DNA of 7,047 bases, from assembly GCA_964343305.1 (NCBI GenBank), contig CAYFJO010000533.1:1-7047 (forward strand). The letters run 5' to 3'. Below the pieces are notes generated by a model. That model ran no database searches. It saw only the letters and a list, made by a program, of their open reading frames with translations, and was not told the origin of the DNA. Both the position numbers and the translations under genes were made by a program. The DNA comes from CAYFJO01 sp964343305. GTDB lineage: Bacteria; Planctomycetota; Planctomycetia; Pirellulales; Pirellulaceae. Of the stretch, positions 1 through 4,598 are shown one piece after another (the stretch's first letter is position 1; each line of letters starts with the position of its first letter).

Positions 1-205
1 CTCCCGAAACAAGTGACACAAAGTCGTCGCGCGTGACACACGCCGAAAAAGGACCCTTTGATGACGCATACGTCACGCCCCGAGAGTGTCCGATCGACTT
101 CGTACTTTGGCCTCTTGCAGCAAAACCATAGAATGAGGCTTTTGAAACGACCGCAATGAAGACCTTATCCGTCTCGATCGTCAGCGAGAAACTGGAGGAA
201 ATGAA
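1..205. other. Leader region with no convincing gene
   Basis: No reading frame here looks like a protein. Two minor patterns are visible: the octamer GTGACACA occurs twice (12-19 and 32-39), and TGACG-CATA-CGTCA (62-75) is a short inverted repeat that could be an operator or chance. A start codon at 156 opens a frame of about 40 codons that runs into the zinc-ribbon gene in another frame; it has no homology that I recognise and was not called. The stretch probably holds the promoter of the gene at 206, but no clear -35/-10 pair stands out. Confidence 0.4.
194..198 (+). promoter_or_regulatory. Strong ribosome binding site for the zinc-ribbon gene
   Basis: GGAGG lies 7 bases before the ATG at 206. 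A nearer ATG at 201 is only 2 bases from this site and opens a different frame that soon stops, so spacing decides for 206. Such a clear site is notable because most other genes in the window lack one. Confidence 0.7.
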
Positions 206-406
206 ATGGAGATCAGCTTCGAATGTAAGGAATGTCGGAAGGATTTCGATTGCGAGATGGGAAAGATCGGGATCAATGAGGAGATGATGCGTCCGACCTT
301 CGAGAAGCCAATTATCTGTCCTCGTTGCGGAAAGAAAACTATTGATGAAGTGCTTTTGACCGAACTCGGGCAGAGCCAGATGACAGAGGCCACCATGGAT
401 CTTTGA
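206..406 (+). CDS. Small zinc-ribbon protein of unknown function
   Basis: This 66-residue protein carries two CxxC knuckles, C7-x-x-C10 and C38-P-R-C41-G, which together can bind one zinc ion in a zinc-ribbon fold; a further cysteine is at C16. The second knuckle (ICPRCGKK) is the usual form in rubredoxin-like and zinc-ribbon domains. There is no signal peptide or membrane segment, so it should be cytosolic. The last 20 or so residues are acidic and carry no motif I know. The start is chosen on the GGAGG site 7 bases upstream. It stands alone: the nearest gene remnant is on the other strand. Proteins of this type may bind nucleic acid or protein partners, but nothing here shows which. Coding status is likely given the start signal and metal-binding pattern; the function is unknown. 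Confidence 0.75.
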   Translation: MEISFECKECRKDFDCEMGKIGINEEMMRPTFEKPIICPRCGKKTIDEVLLTELGQSQMTEATMDL

Positions 407-413
407 ACAACGA

Positions 414-429
414 GGCTACCCGGCTACCC
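414..429. repeat. Perfect 8-bp tandem duplication (GGCTACCC x2)
   Basis: GGCTACCC occurs twice head to tail, starting 8 bases after the stop codon of the zinc-ribbon gene. It does not change any protein. A second, unrelated 8-bp tandem duplication lies 370 bases further on (796-811), where it breaks a reading frame. Both look like products of replication slippage. Confidence 0.75.
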
Positions 430-527
430 ACCGGTGAGCCACCGACTCATCGCTCGATCAAACGACCCATTTCCGACATTGCTGCGGCCCCCGAACGAGG
501 CCCGTCTCCCGGCCCCCTCTTAAACGG

Positions 528-596
528 CTACTTGGAAAAAAGAAAACCGAATTCGTTTTCAAGAATGATCCACTTCTTCTTTCCAAGTAGTGGATC
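528..596. repeat. Long imperfect hairpin with a competing alternative stem
   Basis: The arm CTACTTGGAAAAAAGAA (528-544) is complementary to 574-590 at 16 of 17 positions, with a 29-base loop. A second inverted repeat, GATCCACT (567-574) with AGTGGATC (589-596), uses the same downstream segment, so both stems cannot form at once. The hairpin lies about 120 bases after the zinc-ribbon gene and just past the 3' end of the pseudogene on the other strand. It could be a transcription terminator for either, or a remnant of a repeat element. Neither strand has a clean run of T directly after the stem, so a textbook intrinsic terminator is not shown. Confidence 0.55.
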
Positions 597-654
597 GACT
601 TAGCTGAGCAAGCTAGGGTCAATTCAACTGAGCGACATAGCGCAACGTCATCAA

Positions 655-1396
655 TCAATAACGGGCCTAAATTCGTTCCATCAAAAACTTTCTCGCCTGG
701 GTCCGCGAACGATCTATTTCCATTGTAGTCAATCCATCCATAAAGATATGGATTGCCAGCACACCCATCGCCCTTGGTTACTTTGACCTTAATCTCATTA
801 GTTCATTAGTTTTACCGGCGATCAGTTTAAAAGAGCTTGGTACACCCGTCCACAAGCCATCTCCATCGTCACCTTCGGCATCGTTGTCGTCCGCATCTGC
901 TCCGTCACTTGGCTGACCGTCCGCTTCTGCGTCAATCTCGTCGCCCAGGTGGAGTAGGCCGTTTAACGGATGGCGTAGACCATTTGCGGCGAGTTTTGTT
1001 TTGTAAACGTCCGGTGCGTCGCCAAAATCGAAATCGGTCGGCGGGTCCAATGGCACCGACGTAATCCGTGTCTTGGGTCGCGCTGCCGCCTTGCGTCGAC
1101 CAGTTCAAAGTCACCGCGACAACGGGAGCACTGAGCAACGTCACGTCGATGTTCACGGGGTCTCCTTCGTTGACCGTCGCGCTGGAGACCGTGAACATCG
1201 GCGTCGAACCGAGAATGACTCCAATCGATTCCGTGTCCGTGTTGTTTGATTCGTCGCTGACCGTCACCGCCAGCACGTAGCATCCGGGACCAGCGATCAT
1301 GCTGCCGTCGCCATCGAGCAGCGCTGTGATGTCGCCATTGGAGTTGATCGCGAAGAGATTGGCGGCGCCGCTCGTCGCTGCGAAGACCAAATCGTT
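655..1396 (-). pseudogene. Broken surface-protein gene: cadherin-like, Calx-beta and GEVED fragments
   Basis: Read on the minus strand, three fragments of a large extracellular protein follow each other. First, about 1396-1210, is the second half of a cadherin-like repeat (LFAINSNGDITALL, then VLAVTVSDESNNTDTESIGV). Second, about 1198-1052, is the first half of a Calx-beta repeat (FTVSSATVNEGDPVNI to ATQDTDYVGA). Third is a GEVED domain, starting DFDFGDAPDVYKTKLAANG and HLGDEIDAEADGQPS and ending YLYGWIDYNGNRSFADPGEK (about 1040-660). Known proteins with these domains in planctomycetes are very long, secreted and probably involved in adhesion or binding polymers. The frame breaks near 1055, where the second half of the Calx-beta repeat is missing and the next domain is in another frame. 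It breaks again at 796-811, where removing one copy of an 8-bp tandem duplication restores GKTNEIKVKVTKGDG and the GEVED frame. The last frame stays open to 458, but domain likeness ends near 655. No start codon or signal peptide can be assigned. This is best read as a non-functional relic. Confidence 0.85.
796..811. repeat. 8-bp tandem duplication causing a frameshift (CATTAGTT x2)
   Basis: CATTAGTT is present twice in a row. It lies within the GEVED fragment on the minus strand. With two copies the frame runs into a TAA at 780-778; with one copy the reading continues as GKTNEIKVKVTKGDG and on into the conserved WIDYNGN segment. This is a direct view of an inactivating mutation, most simply caused by strand slippage. 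Confidence 0.85.
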
Positions 1397-1610
1397 TTGG
1401 CTGGAGTCTTTTCTCCTGGCGGCATTGACGGCTTGTTCCTTTCGAAAACGGTTTCCGTCCCCGGCAGAAAAGGACTCCCGACCCTTGCAGCGATACGCCC
1501 TATTGCAGCGATAGCGGTGCATGCGATTTCCCCCTTGAACGAATTCAGAGTGTGCGTCACACTACCCGACCTTCTCCCTCAACAGTCTCGTTCCCAGACG
1601 AAGTCGATTC
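1397..1610. other. Unassigned region between pseudogene and lipoprotein gene
   Basis: Minus-strand frames stay open here but show no domain that I recognise, so this is either the degraded 5' part of the pseudogene or unrelated sequence joined to it. TTGCAGCGATA occurs twice, at 1485-1495 and 1503-1513, an 18-base period. AGTGTG-CGT-CACACT (1549-1563) is a short perfect inverted repeat about 48 bases before the lipoprotein start and may be an operator. No convincing promoter hexamers were found. Confidence 0.4.
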
Positions 1611-2285
1611 ATGCTCGCGCGCGTTCTCAGCTTGATCTGCCTTATTGCTCTCGGTGGTTGCGGTTTTCATCAGCCGAATTCTGGGATCGAAAGGGGTGGC
1701 TTTCTGCCTGGTGTCTATGGAAGCCATAATCCGCTCGTCGTGCCGGTTGCCGATCGTGAATTCGTCTGGAACCAGATCATCGACGAAATGGACGACTACT
1801 TCAAAATCAAACGCGAACAACGCGTGCACGTGGTGGGCAATGTGTTGACCGAGGGCAGTATCGAGACGTTTCCCACAACCGGTTCGACCATTCTCGAACC
1901 GTGGCGAAAGGATTCGGTCTCGGGATTCGAGCGATGGCACTCGACCTTACAGTCGATCCGGCGGCATGCCCAGGTCCGGGTCATTCCTGTCCAAGTCGGC
2001 TATCAGATTGAACTGGCCGTGTTCAAAGAACTCGAAGATTTGGTCCAACCGGAACGGGCGACGGTCGGCAGTATGACGCTGCGTCACGATAATTCGCCGG
2101 CACGAACTGATGAGCACGGCCAGCGACTTCCCGCTGGCACGCTTGGCTGGATCCCGCTGGGCCGCGACGTGGCACTCGAACAGCGCATCTTGTCCAACAT
2201 TCGCGCCCGCGTGACCAACGCCGGTCCCACCCAACCCGCTGTGCCGATTCAGGCCGATGTAAACGTCAACGTTGTGCCGCGTTGA
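1611..2285 (+). CDS. Predicted lipoprotein of unknown function
   Basis: The 224-residue product begins with a short type II signal peptide: R4, a hydrophobic stretch (residues 5-14) and a lipobox LGGC with the lipidated cysteine at position 17. The mature protein should therefore be tethered to a membrane, facing outward. After a Pro/Gly-rich linker (residues 21-45) comes a mixed segment (about 46-150) with WNQIIDEMDDYFKIKRE, an alternation that looks alpha/beta, then a stretch ending in GTLGWIPLGRDVALEQRIL and a Pro/Val-rich tail. I recognise no catalytic motif and no named family; I suspect a lineage-restricted planctomycete protein. No Shine-Dalgarno site precedes the ATG, but the signal peptide begins directly at it, which supports this start. 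It is followed at 138 bases by the pseudouridine synthase gene on the same strand, separated by palindromic repeats. Coding status is firm, function unknown. Confidence 0.8.
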   Translation: MLARVLSLICLIALGGCGFHQPNSGIERGGFLPGVYGSHNPLVVPVADREFVWNQIIDEMDDYFKIKREQRVHVVGNVLTEGSIETFPTTGSTILEPWRKDSVSGFERWHSTLQSIRRHAQVRVIPVQVGYQIELAVFKELEDLVQPERATVGSMTLRHDNSPARTDEHGQRLPAGTLGWIPLGRDVALEQRILSNIRARVTNAGPTQPAVPIQADVNVNVVPR

Positions 2286-2345
2286 AAGGCGACGATGACC
2301 GCCGCTGTCGCGATTCTCTCGCGCAGGGTAAGATGCTTCCTTGTA

Positions 2346-2416
2346 GGACGGATTGCCAATCCGTCCAAGTTGTGTGTTTCCTTTCCACAGATCGGACGGA
2401 TTAGCAATCCGTCCGA
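2346..2416. repeat. Pair of GGACGGATT palindromic repeats
   Basis: Two near-identical palindromes lie 25 bases apart. The first (2346-2366) has arms GGACGGATTG and CAATCCGTCC around one base. The second (2392-2416) has 11-base arms TCGGACGGATT and AATCCGTCCGA around AGC. Each can form its own hairpin, and the left arm of the first can also pair with the right arm of the second. They fill the gap between the lipoprotein gene and the next start codon, 6 bases away. The form is that of REP-like interspersed elements; I recall similar sequences being scattered through planctomycete genomes, which I cannot verify here. Short frames through them, with peptides such as GRIANPS, are artefacts. Confidence 0.8.
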
Positions 2417-2422
2417 CAGATC

Positions 2423-3319
2423 ATGTCCGACCAAGCTGGCGAACGATTGCAGAAAGTCCTTGCCGCCGCCGGCGTTGGTAGCCGCCGCGAGTGTGAGCAG
2501 TTGATCTTGGACGGTCGTGTCGAAGTCGATCGCAAGATCGTCACCAAGTTGGGCACACGAATCGATCCCGACAAGCAAAAGATCCGTGTCGACGGGGTCG
2601 CGTTGAAGCCGCGTAAAACGATCTACTACATGGTCAACAAGCCGCCTGGCGTGCTGTCCACCAATCGCGATCCCGAAGGCCGGCTGCGGGTCGTTGATCT
2701 GCTGGACACTGAGGAACGGTTGTTTACGGTTGGGCGGCTGGACAAGTCAAGCGAAGGTCTGATCCTGGTTACCAACGACGGTGATCTCGCCAATCGACTG
2801 ACGCATCCGCGTTACGGCATCGAGAAAACTTACGTCGTCCAAGTCGCCGGCAGTCCTTCCAAAGACGATCTCGATTCACTGCAGAAAGGTGTGCGGCTGG
2901 CCGAGGGTGTCGCTCGTGTCGCTCGTCTGAAAGTGCGAAAGCGACACAAATCGAACTCAACCATCGAAATGGTGCTGAACGAAGGCCGCAATCGCGAGAT
3001 TCGGCGATTGCTCGCACGAATCGGTCACAAAGTCACACAACTCAAGCGAATCGCCGTGGGGCCGCTCAAGCTCGGCGAATTGCCGAGCGGCGCACATCGG
3101 CAACTCACCAACGACGAAGTGCGGCAACTTCGAAAAGCGGTCACGGGACAGAAGCCAAGTCGCAAGAAACGGTCGACTAAAGGTACTCCGTTTCTGTCCA
3201 AGACAAAAAGTGGCTCAAAAAAGAAGGTGGGCAAGCGGCCGAAAAAGAAAACCGTCGCCACCAACACAAGACGTCAGCGAGGCAACGCGAAAAAGAAACC
3301 CAGGAAAGGACGCCGATGA
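2423..3319 (+). CDS. rluB: Pseudouridine synthase, RluB/RsuA family, with basic tail
   Basis: This 298-residue enzyme should turn a uridine of ribosomal RNA into pseudouridine. An N-terminal S4 RNA-binding domain spans residues 7-60 (ERLQKVLAAAGVGSRRECEQ). The catalytic domain follows, with VNKPPGVLST (71-80), the active-site motif GRLDKSSEGLILVTNDGD holding catalytic Asp107, EKTYVV (134-139) and NEGRNREIRRLL (186-197). This is the RsuA/RluB/RluE/RluF group; length, DPEGR after the KPPG motif and overall layout favour RluB (U2605 of 23S rRNA in E. coli), but the exact site cannot be proved from sequence. Residues 243-298 form a tail very rich in Lys and Arg, which is probably disordered and binds RNA. 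There is no Shine-Dalgarno site; the S4 domain begins just after this ATG, which supports the start. The stop overlaps the pyrK start by 4 bases. Confidence 0.9.
   Translation: MSDQAGERLQKVLAAAGVGSRRECEQLILDGRVEVDRKIVTKLGTRIDPDKQKIRVDGVALKPRKTIYYMVNKPPGVLSTNRDPEGRLRVVDLLDTEERLFTVGRLDKSSEGLILVTNDGDLANRLTHPRYGIEKTYVVQVAGSPSKDDLDSLQKGVRLAEGVARVARLKVRKRHKSNSTIEMVLNEGRNREIRRLLARIGHKVTQLKRIAVGPLKLGELPSGAHRQLTNDEVRQLRKAVTGQKPSRKKRSTKGTPFLSKTKSGSKKKVGKRPKKKTVATNTRRQRGNAKKKPRKGRR
3302..3310 (+). promoter_or_regulatory. Ribosome binding site for pyrK inside the preceding gene
   Basis: AGGAAAGGA lies 5 bases before the pyrK ATG and within the last codons of the pseudouridine synthase gene, whose Lys/Arg tail is encoded by the same purine-rich bases. 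With the ATGA stop-start overlap (3316-3319) it supports translational coupling and fixes the pyrK start. Confidence 0.7.
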
Positions 3320-4188
3320 GCAATCCGCTTCACGCAGACTATTACGCGGACTCAGCCGTTCATCAGACAGTCGAGGTTGTTGAAAACGTTCGCATGGCGC
3401 GCGACACTTATCGCGTTCGATTTCGCTGTCCGGAAATGGCTCGGCGCATTTTTCCCGGTCAGTTTCTCATGTTGCGTTTGTCGGACTGTGACGACCCACT
3501 GATCGGCCGGCCGTTGGCGATGTACGACGTTTCGCTGACCGCGGACGGCCAACCCGATGCGATCGACGTCGTCTACCTGGTCAAGGGCAAGCTCACCAGC
3601 CGGCTCGTCCATTTCGAACCCGGCCAATTGATCGACGTTTGGGGGCCACTGGGCAACGGCTTTCTGCCACAGTCGATCGAGCATCTGGTCATGGTCGCCG
3701 GCGGCATCGGACAGACGCCATTCGTCGCGCTTGCCAAGGAGTATTTGGGAATGCATCGTTTCGGGGAACCACCGCGCGAAGTCGCACCGGCAAAACGAAT
3801 CACACTTTGCTACGGCGCGCGAACCGCCGACCTGCTGGCCGGCGTCGAAGACTTCGAGTCGCTCGGCATCGAAGTGCGAATTGCCACGGACAACGGCAGT
3901 CGAGGGCATCATGGACTGGTCACCGATCTACTGCGACAAACGGTCGACGACTCAGATTTGTCGTGTCACGTCGTCTGTTGCGGCCCCGAACCAATGATGG
4001 AAGCCGTGGCACATTTATCGAGTGAACTCTCGGTGCCTTGCCAAGTTTCTTTAGAAACGCCAATGGCCTGCGGCATCGGCATCTGCTTCACCTGCGTCGC
4101 CAAGGTACGGGACGACGCCGGCCAATGGGATTACAAACGCACCTGCGTCGATGGTCCCGTGTTTGATGCTTGCAAGATCGAGTGGTGA
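3316..4188 (+). CDS. pyrK: PyrK, electron-transfer subunit of dihydroorotate dehydrogenase B
   Basis: The 290-residue protein is an FAD and 2Fe-2S flavoprotein that passes electrons from dihydroorotate (through PyrD1B) to NAD+, in the fourth step of UMP synthesis in the cytosol. An FAD-binding barrel covers about residues 15-112, with FPGQFLML (46-53) and the flavin motif RPLAMY (65-70). The NAD-binding domain follows, with VMVAGGIGQTP (125-135), TDNGSRGHHGLVTDLL (191-206) and CCGPEPMM (221-228). The iron-sulfur ligands near the C-terminus are C252, C257, C260 and C277 in MACGIGICFTC and YKRTCVDGPVF, which is the PyrK signature and separates it from other ferredoxin reductases. It is slightly longer than usual (about 260), with extra residues at the N-terminus and around 145-160. 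It overlaps the upstream gene by 4 bases. No pyrD is in the window, so its partner is encoded elsewhere. Confidence 0.93.
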   Translation: MSNPLHADYYADSAVHQTVEVVENVRMARDTYRVRFRCPEMARRIFPGQFLMLRLSDCDDPLIGRPLAMYDVSLTADGQPDAIDVVYLVKGKLTSRLVHFEPGQLIDVWGPLGNGFLPQSIEHLVMVAGGIGQTPFVALAKEYLGMHRFGEPPREVAPAKRITLCYGARTADLLAGVEDFESLGIEVRIATDNGSRGHHGLVTDLLRQTVDDSDLSCHVVCCGPEPMMEAVAHLSSELSVPCQVSLETPMACGIGICFTCVAKVRDDAGQWDYKRTCVDGPVFDACKIEW

Positions 4189-4234
4189 GCACCGAAGTCT
4201 TCATTTTACCGCAGTGTCCGAGCGGTGCTGCGGT
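4188..4234. terminator. Possible hairpins between convergent pyrK and rpsT
   Basis: Two inverted repeats occupy the 65-base gap between the ends of pyrK and rpsT: ACCGCAG (4208-4214) with CTGCGGT (4228-4234), loop 13, and AGCACCG (4188-4194) with CGGTGCT (4223-4229), loop 28. They overlap and exclude each other. The position suits a two-way terminator, but neither strand has a strong T run after the stem, so this is tentative. Confidence 0.35.
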
Positions 4235-4253
4235 CAATCGAGCCCTTCCCAAA

Positions 4254-4526
4254 CTATTTGGCGTCTTTCGCCTTCTTGATCGCTTTTTGCAATCGTGATT
4301 TCGTGCGGGCCGCCGCGTTGGGGTGGATCACGTTGCGTGCGCCGGCTCGGTCGAGCTTCTTGGCGGCTTCGCGAAATTCTTCCTCGGCCTTTTCGACATC
4401 TCCGGACTCGACCGCTTGGCGAACCTTTTTGATTTGCGTTCGTATCGTTGTTTTCATGGCGCGGTTTCGGCCGCGGCGAGTTTCGTTTTGACGAAGACGT
4501 TTTTTGGCGCTGTTGGTGTTCGGCAT
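4254..4526 (-). CDS. rpsT: 30S ribosomal protein bS20
   Basis: The 90-residue, strongly basic protein matches bS20: MPNTNSAKKRLRQNETRR at the N-terminus, NRAMKTTIRTQIKKV in the first long helix and IHPNAAARTKSRLQKAIKK at the end. In the ribosome it binds 16S rRNA in the 5' domain and near helix 44 and acts early in 30S assembly. The length is normal (about 85-90). The ATG is followed at once by the family's conserved start, which confirms it; there is no Shine-Dalgarno site, only GTGAAACTCCG before the ATG. In other bacteria bS20 represses its own translation, but no matching leader structure is evident here. It sits downstream of the TPR gene on the same strand with a 72-base gap holding a large palindrome, and converges with pyrK. 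Confidence 0.95.
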   Translation of the reverse strand: MPNTNSAKKRLRQNETRRGRNRAMKTTIRTQIKKVRQAVESGDVEKAEEEFREAAKKLDRAGARNVIHPNAAARTKSRLQKAIKKAKDAK

Positions 4527-4550
4527 CGGAGTTTCACTATTGGGTGATTG

Positions 4551-4583
4551 AGACTTCCGAAGTTTTTAAAACTTCGGAAGTCT
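4551..4583. repeat. 33-bp palindrome between the TPR gene and rpsT
   Basis: AGACTTCCGAAGTTTT (4551-4566) and AAAACTTCGGAAGTCT (4568-4583) are perfect 16-base arms around a single T. In minus-strand transcripts it would form a hairpin after the TPR stop codon and 24 bases before the rpsT start. It may end the TPR transcript, shape the rpsT leader, or be an interspersed element: its ACTTC/GAAGT core resembles the repeats at 6219-6280. The A/T-rich centre weakens the tip of the stem in RNA. Confidence 0.75.
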
Positions 4584-4598
4584 GGCGTATGTGTCGAA

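Noticed and set aside
133..156. Eight-codon frame at 133 as a regulatory leader peptide
   Set aside because: It has no run of a single amino acid, no ribosome site, and no attenuator hairpin directly after it.
458..658. Minus-strand frame of 66 codons as a separate gene
   Set aside because: It is the continuation of the GEVED fragment frame past the end of recognisable homology and reads through the hairpin at 528-596.
837..1280. Plus-strand frames across the pseudogene
   Set aside because: The minus strand carries recognisable Calx-beta and GEVED sequence; the plus-strand peptides are low-complexity shadows.
2295..2504. Small plus-strand frame through the palindromic repeats, 69 codons
   Set aside because: Its peptide (GRIANPS, GRISNPS) is just the translated GGACGGATT repeats, and it overlaps the well-supported pseudouridine synthase start in another frame.
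3352..3912. Minus-strand frame of 186 codons opposite pyrK
   Set aside because: It is fully covered by pyrK, whose flavin, NAD and iron-sulfur motifs are unambiguous; the antisense peptide has no motif.
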